From NCBI RefSeq assembly GCF_014656095.1, contig NZ_BNBT01000044.1:1-56195 (forward strand): a stretch of 56,195 bases of DNA, in the 5' to 3' direction. A model generated the notes under the pieces. The model had not been told where the DNA came from. It saw nothing but the letters and a program-made list of their open reading frames with translations, and did no database searches. Positions 32,058 through 40,758 of the stretch are shown one piece after another. Origin of the DNA: Streptomyces longispororuber (GTDB taxonomy: Bacteria > Actinomycetota > Actinomycetes > Streptomycetales > Streptomycetaceae). Numbering within the stretch: position 1 is the first letter of the stretch; each line of letters opens with the position of its first letter. A program made the position numbers and the translations under genes.

Positions 32058-33011
32058 ATGTCACCCCGGCTCGACGAATCGCGAACTGACCAAGCGACGT
32101 CGACACCCCCGCCGAACCCCGCCCGACCCACGATCCCCGGCCCTGCCGCCGAAGCCCTGCCGCCGGTCCGCACGGATCAGCCGCTCGCCGGCGAGCGGCC
32201 CGAGTGCCTCTCCGGGCTCCCCGAGATCCCGCCGTACGACGAGGTGGGCGCGCTCGACGCGCGAGCCCTGTCCAAGACGCTCTTCGAGCGGCTCGAGTCC
32301 CTCGAAGAAGGCACGCACGCCCACGCGTACGTGCGCAACACCCTGGTCGAACTGAACCTGGCGCTCGTCAAGTTCGCCGCCTCCCGGTTCCGCTCCCGCA
32401 GCGAGCCGATGGAGGACATCGTCCAGGTCGGCACCATCGGCCTCATCAAGGCCATCGACCGCTTCGAGCTCAGCCGCGGTGTGGAGTTCCCCACCTTCGC
32501 GATGCCGACGATCGTCGGCGAGATCAAGCGCTTCTTCCGCGACACGTCCTGGTCGGTCCGCGTCCCGCGGCGCCTGCAGGAGCTGCGGCTCGACCTCGCC
32601 AAGGCGGGTGACGAGCTCGCCCAGCAGCTCGACCGCGCGCCGACGGTGGCCGAGCTCGCCGAGCGCCTCGGCCTCACGCACGACGAGGTCGTCGAGGGCA
32701 TGGCGGCGTCCAACGCCTACACCGCGAGTTCGCTGGACGCGCAGCCCGAGGACGACGACTCCGAGGGCGCGCTCGCCGACCGCATCGGCTACGAGGACCA
32801 CGGCCTCGAAGGCATCGAGTACGTCGAGTCCCTGAAGCCGCTCATCGCGGAACTGCCGCCGCGGGACCGCAAGATCCTCTCGCTGCGGTTCGTGGCGAAC
32901 ATGACGCAGTCGGAGATCGGCGAGGAGCTCGGCATCTCGCAGATGCACGTGTCACGCCTGCTCTCCCGCACGCTGGTGCGCCTGCGCAAGGGCCTGACGG
33001 TCGAGGAGTAG
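32058..33011 (+). CDS. sigI: Alternative RNA polymerase sigma factor, SigB/SigF/SigG family (SigI-like)
   Basis: 317 aa from ATG 32058 (GGAGG 6 nt upstream; the frame opens further). Region 2: LVELNLALVKFAASRFRSRSE, MEDIVQVGTIGLIKAIDRFELSRGVEF, PTFAMPTIVGEIKRFFRDTSW. Region 3: LAQQLDRAPTVAELAERLGL. Region 4 helix-turn-helix: LSLRFVANMTQSEIGEELGISQMHVSRLLSRTLVRLRK. An N-terminal Pro-rich extension of about 45 residues precedes region 1.2. With the neighbouring kinase and STAS protein this is a complete partner-switching stress module; osmotic stress is reported for S. coelicolor SigI. Confidence 0.88.
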   Translation: MSPRLDESRTDQATSTPPPNPARPTIPGPAAEALPPVRTDQPLAGERPECLSGLPEIPPYDEVGALDARALSKTLFERLESLEEGTHAHAYVRNTLVELNLALVKFAASRFRSRSEPMEDIVQVGTIGLIKAIDRFELSRGVEFPTFAMPTIVGEIKRFFRDTSWSVRVPRRLQELRLDLAKAGDELAQQLDRAPTVAELAERLGLTHDEVVEGMAASNAYTASSLDAQPEDDDSEGALADRIGYEDHGLEGIEYVESLKPLIAELPPRDRKILSLRFVANMTQSEIGEELGISQMHVSRLLSRTLVRLRKGLTVEE

Positions 33012-33164
33012 CCGCGCCCGGCGCGGTGTCCCCCGGACCCGCCCTTCCCGCACGCCCTGGGGCCCCGCCCCCTGGAACCCCGTGCCGCCGCTCGACGGCG
33101 CGCCGGGGCCCGGGGGGCGGGGCCCCGGCTCGCGTCAGGGACCGGGTGCCCGCCGATTCCCGGC

Positions 33165-34532
33165 TTATTCCACCGGCCGGGCCCTCATCACCAGTTTGTT
33201 CACCGCCCACAGCGCGATGCCGATCGCGAGCAGCACCCCGGCGCGGATGTAGACGTCGGCGGGCCGGTCGGCCAGCGGGCTGGCCAGGACGAGTGCGGTG
33301 ATCGCGCCGAGCACGGGCAGCGCGGTCGGGGTCCGGAAGTGCCGGTGCTCCACGCGGTCGCGGCGCAGCACGAGGACCGCGACGTTGACGACGGCGAACA
33401 CGCACAGGAGCAGGAACGCCGTGGTGTCGCCGAGCCCCTCGATCTCCCCGGTGGAGACCAGGCCGATGGCGAGCAGGGACACGAAGACGATGCCCGTGAC
33501 GGGCGTGCGGCGGCGGGCCAGGACGCGCCCCATGGCGCGCGGCAGGATGCGCTCGTTGGCCATCCCGTAGCAGAGGCGGGAGGCCATCATGATGTTGATG
33601 AGCGCCGAGTTGGTGACCGCGAACAGGGCGATGAGCGCGAAGAGCTTGTGCGGGAAGTCCACGCCGCCCGCCTTGACGACCTCCAGGAGCGGGCCGCTGG
33701 AGCCCTCCAGGGTCTTGTGGTCCACCAGCAGGGACGAGACCAGGGCGACCAGGACGTAGAGGGTGCCGGTCACCGCCACGCCGATGAAGATCGCGCGGGG
33801 GAAGGTGCGGGTGGGGTCCTTGGTCTCCTCGGCCATGTTCACCGAGTCCTCGAAGCCGACGAAGGCGAAGAAGCCGAGCGCGGTGGCGCCGAGGATGCCC
33901 GTCATCAGCGCGTAGCCCGAGCCGTCCGCCTCGAACTCGGTGAGCCGGCCGGGCTCCCCGTCGCCGGTCAGGACCGCCCAGGCGCCGATGGCGAGGATGA
34001 TCATGAGCCCGGTCAGCTCGACGATCGTCAGCACCACGTTCGTCTTCACCGACTCCGACACCCCGCGCAGGTTCAGCGCGGCGAGGGCGAGGATGAACGC
34101 GATCGCGATCAGCGTCGGCGGCAGCGCGTCGCCGGTCAGCTCGCTCAGGTAGTCGCCGCTGAAGGCGCGGGCGGCGGCGCTCGCCGACGACAGGCCCGAG
34201 CACATGACCATGAAGGCGACGATGAAGGTGAGGAAGGGGACCTTGAACGCCTTCTGCGTGTAGAGGGCGGCGCCCGCCGCCTTCGGGTACTTGCCGACCA
34301 GCTCCACGTACGAGGCGGCCGTCAGGATCGCCACCACGAAGCCGATGAGGAAGGGCAGCCACAGCGCGCCGCCCACCTTCCCGGCGACCTTGCCGGTGGT
34401 GGCGTAGATGCCGGTGCCGAGGATGTCGCCGATCACGAAGAGGATCAGCAGTTTCGGGCCGAGGACCCGGCGCAGGCCGGGCTCTTCGGCGGGCGGGTGC
34501 GCGGTGGCGCTGCTCGTTCCTGAGGTCGTCAC
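33165..34532 (-). CDS. APC-superfamily amino-acid permease
   Basis: 455 aa from GTG 34532 (GGAGG 7 nt upstream), about 12 membrane helices. Typical APC start LILFVIGDILGTGIYATTGKVAGKVGGALWLPFLIGF, then YVELVGKYPKAAGAALYTQKAF and the helix 6-8 region GFFAFVGFEDSVNMAEETKDPTRTFPRAIFIG (abridged), which is the conserved GFE.. NxxEE motif. Probably imports an amino acid or amine with protons. It lies 193 nt downstream of the PLP decarboxylase on the same strand, suggesting a functional pair: importer plus amino-acid decarboxylase. Substrate cannot be told. Confidence 0.9.
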   Translation of the reverse strand: MTTSGTSSATAHPPAEEPGLRRVLGPKLLILFVIGDILGTGIYATTGKVAGKVGGALWLPFLIGFVVAILTAASYVELVGKYPKAAGAALYTQKAFKVPFLTFIVAFMVMCSGLSSASAAARAFSGDYLSELTGDALPPTLIAIAFILALAALNLRGVSESVKTNVVLTIVELTGLMIILAIGAWAVLTGDGEPGRLTEFEADGSGYALMTGILGATALGFFAFVGFEDSVNMAEETKDPTRTFPRAIFIGVAVTGTLYVLVALVSSLLVDHKTLEGSSGPLLEVVKAGGVDFPHKLFALIALFAVTNSALINIMMASRLCYGMANERILPRAMGRVLARRRTPVTGIVFVSLLAIGLVSTGEIEGLGDTTAFLLLCVFAVVNVAVLVLRRDRVEHRHFRTPTALPVLGAITALVLASPLADRPADVYIRAGVLLAIGIALWAVNKLVMRARPVE

Positions 34533-34725
34533 AGGAGCCTCCCCCGAACATGGCGTGGACCGTGGGAAGGAGGTCTTGCCCCTGACGGTCCTTCGGAATG
34601 CGGGAGTTGAGGAAACTCAGAGCTCATCGGGGGTCTCTCCGGCGTCGGGAGCGGTGGCGGGGGCGCGGGGCGAGGGCGGTGGCGGGGGCGCGGGGCGGGG
34701 GCTGCGGCCGTCGGCGGCCCGTGCG

Positions 34726-36144
34726 CTACAGGCCGCGCAGGGCGTCCGGGACCGCCCCGCCCGCCTCCGCGACGATCTCCGCCGTGGTCTGCGCCGCGCG
34801 CACCCGCGAGAAGCGGACCGTGCCGTCGGCGGCCACCGCGTACCCGTGCACGGCCGGCCGGGGCAGGCTGTTGTACGAGTAGTGGTGCGCGAAGTAGTAC
34901 GCGCCGGTGTCCAGCGCCGCCACCAGGTCGCCCGGGGCGAGCGGCGGCAGCGGCCGGTCGGTGGCGAGCAGGTCGCCCGCGAAGCAGGCGGGTCCTGCGA
35001 TGTCCTGGCCGGTGGCGGGCCCCTGCTTGGGTCGGCCCGCGGCGTCGTAGGCGACGATCCTCAGCGGCCAGGACCCGGGCGCGTACACCGTGCGGGTCGC
35101 CGACTGGACGCCCGCGTGGGTCACCGCGACGCCCCGCCCGCCGGCCTGCTTCACGTACTCGACGCGGGCGAGCAGCACCCCGTGCTTGGCGAGCAGCGAG
35201 CGGCCGAACTCGGTGACGAGGCCGTAGCGCCCGTCGAGCAGGCCGGGCACGCGCTCCTTGAGCAGGCGGGCGTACTGAGCGTGCGTGGGCCGCTCCTCGT
35301 CGGAGCCGAAGTTCACGGGCAGGCCGCCGCCGATGTCCACGGTGTCGACCTGGCGGCGCCCGGCGCGGGCGTTGATCTCCTCGGCGAGTTCGTACGCGGC
35401 CTCGACGCCCTGGACCAGCAGGTCCAGGGGCATGCCCTGGGAGCCGGAGTGGGCGTGCAGCCGGGTCAGCCACGGCCGGTCCAGGAAGGCCTGGACGAGC
35501 CGGTCGCGGGCGCCCTCGTCCCGCAGCGGCACGCCGAACTTGGAGGTGGCGGTGGCCGTGGAGAGCGCGCCGATGGAGCCGCCGCCGACCTGCGGGTTCA
35601 CGCGGACGCCCAGCGGTGAGGCGGTGGGCGCGGAGCGGACCAGGGCGTCGAGGCGGGCCAGCTCCTGGAGGTTGTCGGCGTTGACGGCGATGCCGAGGGC
35701 GAGGGCTTCGCGCAGTTCGGCGGGGGTCTTGGCGGGCGAGTCGAGGACGGTGCGCCGGGGCGGCACCCCGGCGGCGCGGGCCAGGGCCAGCTCGCCGGGG
35801 CTGGCCACCTCGGCGCCGATCCCGGCGTCGTGCAGCAGCCGCAGCACGGGCACCAGGGGCGTGGCCTTCACGGCGAAGGCGTGCAGGACGGGGGTGCCGG
35901 GCGGGGTGACGGCCGCGAAGGCGGCGGTGAGCGCGGCCGCGGAGGCGCGGATGCCGGTGACGTCGAGGAGGCCGGCCACGGGGGTGCCGGGGCCGAGGAC
36001 GCCCTGGTCGACGGCGGCGCGGACGGCGAGGTCGCGCCGTGCGCGGGCGGAGCCGCCGGGGTGCGGGGCGCCGGCGCCGTGGGCCGGGGCGGGGGCGTCC
36101 TGGTCCGGTCCTGCCGTACCGGCCGTGTCGTGATCGAGGCTCAT
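34726..36144 (-). CDS. Fold-type III PLP decarboxylase, diaminopimelate-decarboxylase-like, substrate unknown
   Basis: 472 aa from ATG 36144 (GGAG just upstream). TIM-barrel PLP domain: lysine in LHAFAVKATPLVPVL, LDSPAKTPAELREAL, AHSGSQG, the glycine loop VDIGGGLPVNFGS, and VTEFGRSLLAKHG (E-x-G-R phosphate binding). C-terminal barrel: GPACFAGDLLA with the active-site Cys, and AYYFAHHYSYNSLPRP. DAP decarboxylase normally reads CESGD at that Cys; here CFAGD, so the Glu that reads the second amino-acid group is missing, and lysine synthesis is an unlikely role. Divergent from hutU across a palindrome-bearing promoter. Confidence 0.82.
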   Translation of the reverse strand: MSLDHDTAGTAGPDQDAPAPAHGAGAPHPGGSARARRDLAVRAAVDQGVLGPGTPVAGLLDVTGIRASAAALTAAFAAVTPPGTPVLHAFAVKATPLVPVLRLLHDAGIGAEVASPGELALARAAGVPPRRTVLDSPAKTPAELREALALGIAVNADNLQELARLDALVRSAPTASPLGVRVNPQVGGGSIGALSTATATSKFGVPLRDEGARDRLVQAFLDRPWLTRLHAHSGSQGMPLDLLVQGVEAAYELAEEINARAGRRQVDTVDIGGGLPVNFGSDEERPTHAQYARLLKERVPGLLDGRYGLVTEFGRSLLAKHGVLLARVEYVKQAGGRGVAVTHAGVQSATRTVYAPGSWPLRIVAYDAAGRPKQGPATGQDIAGPACFAGDLLATDRPLPPLAPGDLVAALDTGAYYFAHHYSYNSLPRPAVHGYAVAADGTVRFSRVRAAQTTAEIVAEAGGAVPDALRGL

Positions 36145-36194
36145 GTGCTCCAGGCAATCACCCGGGCGCCGCGCCCGCTGGCCCTACGACGCTA

Positions 36195-36230
36195 TTGACT
36201 AGTCCTATTCACGTCACCAGGATGTGAATA
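36195..36230 (+). promoter_or_regulatory. hutU promoter with overlapping palindromic operator
   Basis: A -35 TTGACT (36195-36200) and -10 CAGGAT (36218-36223) are 17 nt apart. A perfect palindrome TATTCAC-N11-GTGAATA (36206-36230) overlaps the spacer and -10, the right place for a repressor. It is also upstream of the divergent decarboxylase gene, so both directions could be controlled. A similar motif lies at 42861-42885 next to the RpiR gene. Confidence 0.65.
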
Positions 36231-36259
36231 ACAAGGTCACAGCAGGAGGAGGCACCGCC

Positions 36260-37918
36260 ATGTCAGGACCGAGGCCCGTACGAGCGCCGCGCGGCACCGA
36301 ACTGAGCGCCCTGGGCTGGCAGCAGGAGGCCGCGCTGCGCATGCTCCAGAACAACCTCGACCCCGAGGTCGCGGAGCACCCGGACAAGCTCGTCGTCTAC
36401 GGCGGCACCGGCAGGGCGGCCCGCGACTGGCGGTCCTTCGACGCGATGGTGCGCACCCTGAGGAGCCTCAAGCAGGACGAGACGATGCTCGTCCAGTCCG
36501 GCCGCCCCGTCGGCGTGATGCAGACCCACGAGTGGGCGCCGCGCGTGCTCATCGCCAACTCCAACCTGGTCGGCGACTGGGCGAACTGGGAGGAGTTCCG
36601 CCGCCTGGAGGCCCTCGGCCTGACCATGTACGGCCAGATGACGGCCGGGTCGTGGATCTACATCGGCACCCAGGGCATCCTCCAGGGCACGTACGAGACG
36701 TTCGCGGCGGTCGCGGCGAAGAAGTTCGGCGGCACCCTCGCCGGGACCATCACCCTGACCGCCGGGCTCGGCGGCATGGGCGGCGCCCAGCCGCTCGCCG
36801 TCACCATGAACGACGGCGTCGCGATCTGCATCGACTGCGACCCGCGCGCCATCGAGCGCCGCATCGAGCACCGCTACCTCGACGTGCGGGCCGACTCCCT
36901 GGAGCACGCGCTCCAGCTCGCCACCGAGGCCCGCGACGCCCGCCGCCCGCTGTCGATCGGCCTGCTCGGCAACGCCGCGGAGCTGCTGCCGCGGATGCTC
37001 GCCGAGGGCGCCCCGATCGACATCGTCACGGACCAGACGTCCGCCCACGACCCGCTGGCGTACCTGCCGCTCGGCGTGGACTTCGACGACATGGCGGCGT
37101 ACGCGGCCAAGGACCCGGCGGGCTTCACGCAGCGCGCCCGCGAGTCCATGGCCCGGCACGTCGAGGCCATGGTCGGCTTCATGGACGCGGGCGCCGAGGT
37201 CTTCGACTACGGCAACTCCATCCGCGGCGAGGCCCAACTCGCCGGATACGAGCGGGCGTTCGCCTTCCCCGGCTTCGTGCCCGCGTACATCCGGCCGCTG
37301 TTCTGCGAGGGCAAGGGCCCGTTCCGCTGGGCGGCCCTGTCGGGCGAGGCCTCCGACATCGCCAAGACGGACAGGGCGATCCTGGACCTGTTCCCGGAGA
37401 ACGAGTCGCTGCACCGCTGGATCACGATGGCGGGCGAGCGCGTCCACTTCCAGGGCCTGCCCGCCCGCATCTGCTGGCTCGGCTACGGCGAGCGCGACAA
37501 GGCGGGCGAGCGCTTCAACGACATGGTGGCCTCCGGCGAGCTCCAGGCCCCCCTCGCGATCGGCCGCGACCACCTCGACTGCGGCTCCGTCGCCTCCCCG
37601 TACCGGGAGACCGAGGGCATGCGCGACGGCTCCGACGCCATCGCCGACTGGCCGCTGCTCAACGCCATGGTGAACGTGGCCTCGGGCGCGAGCTGGGTGT
37701 CGATCCACCACGGCGGCGGCGTCGGCATGGGCCGCTCGATCCACGCGGGCCAGGTCACGGTCGCCGACGGCACGGCGCTCGGCGCCGAGAAGATCCGCCG
37801 CGTCCTGACGAACGACCCGGGCATGGGCGTGATCCGGCACGTGGACGCGGGCTACGAGGGCGCGGAGGAGGTCGCGTCCGAGCGCGGCGTGCGGGTCCCG
37901 ATGCGGGAGGGCGAGTGA
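36260..37918 (+). CDS. hutU: Urocanate hydratase (urocanase)
   Basis: 552 aa; NAD-dependent hydration of urocanate to imidazolonepropionate in histidine degradation. ATG 36260 has AGGAGGAGG 7 nt upstream. Signatures: LQNNLDPEVAEHPDKLVVYGGTGRAARDW, QSGRPVGVMQTHEWAPRVLIANSNLVGDWANW (abridged), MYGQMTAGSWIYIGTQGI, TAGLGGMGGAQPLAVTMNDG, and catalytic-Cys/Arg region DHLDCGSVASPYRETEGMRDGSDAI. Full length. First gene of hutU-M20-hutF-hutI; its stop overlaps the next start (GTGA). No histidine ammonia-lyase gene is in the window. Confidence 0.97.
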   Translation: MSGPRPVRAPRGTELSALGWQQEAALRMLQNNLDPEVAEHPDKLVVYGGTGRAARDWRSFDAMVRTLRSLKQDETMLVQSGRPVGVMQTHEWAPRVLIANSNLVGDWANWEEFRRLEALGLTMYGQMTAGSWIYIGTQGILQGTYETFAAVAAKKFGGTLAGTITLTAGLGGMGGAQPLAVTMNDGVAICIDCDPRAIERRIEHRYLDVRADSLEHALQLATEARDARRPLSIGLLGNAAELLPRMLAEGAPIDIVTDQTSAHDPLAYLPLGVDFDDMAAYAAKDPAGFTQRARESMARHVEAMVGFMDAGAEVFDYGNSIRGEAQLAGYERAFAFPGFVPAYIRPLFCEGKGPFRWAALSGEASDIAKTDRAILDLFPENESLHRWITMAGERVHFQGLPARICWLGYGERDKAGERFNDMVASGELQAPLAIGRDHLDCGSVASPYRETEGMRDGSDAIADWPLLNAMVNVASGASWVSIHHGGGVGMGRSIHAGQVTVADGTALGAEKIRRVLTNDPGMGVIRHVDAGYEGAEEVASERGVRVPMREGE

Positions 37919-39198
37919 CAGCGGACCGGCCCTCGGCCCCGTCCTCGCCCGCCGTGCGGGCCGGCGCCCCGGTGCACCCCCCGTCCTTCCAGGAGATGTG
38001 GCGCGAGCTGCACCCCATCGGCCGCGACGCCGACTCCGGCGGCTACCGCCGCTCGGCCTGGACCGGCGCGGACGCCGACTGCCGCACCTGGTTCCAGGAG
38101 CAGGCCGCGCGCCGCGGCCTGGCGTACGAGACGGACCGCAACGGCAACCAGTGGGCCTGGCTCGGCGACCCCGCCGCGGGCGACGCCGTCGTCACCGGCT
38201 CGCACCTGGACTCCGTGCCGGACGGCGGCGCCTTCGACGGCCCCCTCGGCGTGGTGTCCGCCTTCGCCGCGCTGGACGAACTCCGCGCCCGGGGCGCGGA
38301 GTTCACCCGGCCGCTCGCCGTCACGAACTTCGGCGACGAGGAGGGCGCCCGCTTCGGCCTGGCCTGCGTCGGCTCCCGGCTCACGGCCGGGCAGCTCACC
38401 AAGGAGCAGGCGTACGAGCTGCGCGACGGCGACGGCGTACGCCTCCCGGAGGCGATGGAGGCCGCCGGGTACGACCCGGAGGCCATCGGCGCGGACCCCG
38501 GGCGCCTCGCCCGGATCGGCGCGTTCGTGGAGCTGCACGTCGAGCAGGGCCGCGCCCTGGACCTGTCCGGCGACCCGGTGGGCATCGCCAGCGCCATCTG
38601 GCCGCACGGCCGCTGGCGCTTCGACTTCCGCGGCGAGGCCAACCACGCGGGCACCACCCGGCTCGCCGACCGCCGCGACCCGATGCTGAGCTACGCCGAG
38701 ACGGTCCTCGCGGCCCGCCGGGAGGCGGAGCTGGCGGGCGCGGTGGCGACCTTCGGCAAGATCTCCGTCGAGCCGAACGGCGTCAACGCCATCCCGTCCC
38801 TGGTGCGCGGCTGGCTGGACGCGCGCGCCGCCGACCAGGACACCCTCGACACGGTCGTGACGGCCGTGGAGAAGGCGGCCCGCGAGTACGCCGACCGGCA
38901 CGGCGTCGACCTCGCCGTCGTCCGCGAGTCCTTCACCCCTGTCGTGGAGTTCGCGCACGCGCTGCGCGACGAGCTCGGGGCGATCCTGCGGGAGCGCACC
39001 GGCCGCGCGGTGCCCGTGCTCGGCACCGGCGCGGGACACGACGCGGGCATCCTGTCCGCGTCCGTCCCGACTGCCATGCTGTTCGTCCGCAACCCCACGG
39101 GCGTCTCGCACTCCCCCGCCGAGCACGCGGCGGAGGACGACTGCGCGGCCGGGGTGCGGGCACTCGCCGACGTACTGGAGGGCCTGGCGTGCCGGTGA
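37915..39198 (+). CDS. M20-family amidohydrolase of the hut operon (allantoate amidohydrolase-like)
   Basis: 427 aa from GTG 37915, translationally coupled to hutU by a 4-nt overlap. Hydantoinase/carbamoylase family: metal ligands in VVTGSHLDSVPDGGAFDGPLG (His, Asp), FGDEEGARFG (Glu-Glu), VELHVEQG (His) and GTGAGHDAGILS (His), with the dimerisation-domain segment RFDFRGEANHAGTT. Family members cleave N-carbamoyl or ureido groups from amino acids. Inside a hut operon with HutU, HutF and HutI but no HutG, its likely job is removal of the formyl group from N-formylglutamate; that is inference. Allantoate hydrolysis is the alternative. Confidence 0.9.
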   Translation: MTADRPSAPSSPAVRAGAPVHPPSFQEMWRELHPIGRDADSGGYRRSAWTGADADCRTWFQEQAARRGLAYETDRNGNQWAWLGDPAAGDAVVTGSHLDSVPDGGAFDGPLGVVSAFAALDELRARGAEFTRPLAVTNFGDEEGARFGLACVGSRLTAGQLTKEQAYELRDGDGVRLPEAMEAAGYDPEAIGADPGRLARIGAFVELHVEQGRALDLSGDPVGIASAIWPHGRWRFDFRGEANHAGTTRLADRRDPMLSYAETVLAARREAELAGAVATFGKISVEPNGVNAIPSLVRGWLDARAADQDTLDTVVTAVEKAAREYADRHGVDLAVVRESFTPVVEFAHALRDELGAILRERTGRAVPVLGTGAGHDAGILSASVPTAMLFVRNPTGVSHSPAEHAAEDDCAAGVRALADVLEGLACR

Positions 39199-40544
39199 CG
39201 CACACGTACTGGGCGGAGCACGCCTGGCTGGAGCCCGTCGTGGAGCCGGGCGTGGCGCTCGACGTGGGCGCGGACGGCAGGATCGCGGCCGTCCGCACGG
39301 GCGTGGCGTCCCCGCCGCCGGGCGCGACGGTGCTGCGCGGCCTGACGCTGCCCGGCCTCGCCAACGCCCACTCGCACGCCTTCCACCGCGCGCTGCGCTC
39401 GACCGTGCAGGTGGGCAGCGGCACGTTCTGGACGTGGCGGGAGGTCATGTACTCCGTGGCCGACCGGCTCACGCCGGAGACGTACCACGCGCTGGCGCGG
39501 GCGGTGTACGCCGAGATGGCCCTGGCGGGCGTCACCGCCGTCGGCGAGTTCCACTACCTGCACCACGCGCCGGGCGGCACCCGCTACGCCGACCCGAACG
39601 CCATGGGCGAGGCCCTGCTCGCGGCCGCCGCCGACGCGGGCATCCGCATCACGCTGCTCGACACGGCGTACGTGGCCTCCGGCCTGCGCGGCGCCGCCGA
39701 GGGCGCCCCGCCCGACCACCACCAGCTCCGCTTCTCCGACGGCACGACCGAGGCCTGGGCCGAGCGGGCGTCGCTCCTCAAAGACCGCGAGCACGCCCGG
39801 ATCGGCGCGGCCGTCCACTCCGTACGGGCCGTGCCCGCGCGGCAGCTCGGCACGGTCGCGGAGTGGGCCGCGGCCCGCCGGGCCCCGCTCCACGTGCACC
39901 TGTCCGAGCAGACCGCCGAGAACGAGGCGTGCCTGGCCGTGCACGGGTGCACGCCCACGCGGCTGCTCGCCGACCACGGGGTGCTCGGGGAGCGCACCAC
40001 CGGCGTCCACAACACCCACCTCACCGACGAGGACATCGCCCTGATCGGCGGGTCCGGCACCGGCACCTGCATGTGCCCCACCACCGAGCGGGACCTCGCC
40101 GACGGCATCGGCCCCGCGCCCGCCCTCCAGCGGGCGGGCAGCCCCCTGTCCCTGGGCAGCGACAGCCACGCCGTCATCGACCTCTTCGAGGAGGCGCGGG
40201 CCATGGAGCTGAACGAGCGCCTCCGCTCGCACGCGCGCGGCCACTTCACCGCCGCGGCGCTGCTGCGGGCGGCGTCGGCCGACGGGCACGCGGCCCTCGG
40301 CTGGGCCGACGCCGGGGCCCTCACGCCCGGGGCGCTCGCCGACTTCGCGACGGTCGCGCTGGACTCCGTGCGGACCGCGGGGGCCGCGCCGCGGCTGGGG
40401 GCGGAGGTGGCGGTGTTCGCGGCGAGCGCGGTGGATGTGCGGCACACCGTGGTCGGCGGCCGCCACGTGGTCCGCGACGGCACCCACACCCTGCTCCCCG
40501 ACGTCCCGTCGGCCTTGGCCCGGGCGGTGACGGCGCTGCACTAG
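39189..40544 (+). CDS. hutF: Formimidoylglutamate deiminase
   Basis: 451 aa amidohydrolase converting N-formimino-L-glutamate to N-formyl-L-glutamate plus ammonia. GTG 39189 (GGAGG 7 nt upstream, 10-nt overlap with the preceding gene); GTG 39195 is an alternative. Metal ligands: GLANAHSHAFHRALR (HxH), PLHVHLSEQTAENEAC (His), NTHLTDEDI (His) and SLGSDSHAVIDLFEEARAMEL (Asp). GTFWTWREVMYSVADRLTPE and VGEFHYLHHAPGG are characteristic of HutF rather than guanine deaminase. Its presence means the five-step hut route through formylglutamate. Confidence 0.94.
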   Translation: MPVTHTYWAEHAWLEPVVEPGVALDVGADGRIAAVRTGVASPPPGATVLRGLTLPGLANAHSHAFHRALRSTVQVGSGTFWTWREVMYSVADRLTPETYHALARAVYAEMALAGVTAVGEFHYLHHAPGGTRYADPNAMGEALLAAAADAGIRITLLDTAYVASGLRGAAEGAPPDHHQLRFSDGTTEAWAERASLLKDREHARIGAAVHSVRAVPARQLGTVAEWAAARRAPLHVHLSEQTAENEACLAVHGCTPTRLLADHGVLGERTTGVHNTHLTDEDIALIGGSGTGTCMCPTTERDLADGIGPAPALQRAGSPLSLGSDSHAVIDLFEEARAMELNERLRSHARGHFTAAALLRAASADGHAALGWADAGALTPGALADFATVALDSVRTAGAAPRLGAEVAVFAASAVDVRHTVVGGRHVVRDGTHTLLPDVPSALARAVTALH

Positions 40545-40561
40545 GCCTCGCGGGGGCGCCC

Positions 40562-40715
40562 CGCTCATCGGCGCTCCGCGCCTCGTCCGCAAACGCCGGA
40601 CGGGTTGAAACTCTCCGGCGCGGCCCGGCGTACAGTTCCAGCCCCTCCGGCGTTTGAGGAGCGGGGTCTGGGGCGGAGCCCCAGTTTCGGGAAAGGGGCG
40701 GGACCGGGGCGCCCC
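40562..40715. repeat. REP-like element inserted between hutF and hutI
   Basis: Contains two inverted copies of the AAACGCCGGACGGG / CCGGCGTTTGAGGAG core (about 40591 and 40650) and the tail CTGGGGCGGAGCCCCAG then TTTCGGGAAAGG. The same blocks recur at 56060-56195 and partly at 46766-46816. It splits the hut operon by 214 nt. Confidence 0.8.
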
Positions 40716-40758
40716 CGCGAGGCCCACCCAACCGCACTCGACCCCGAACAGGACCCCC

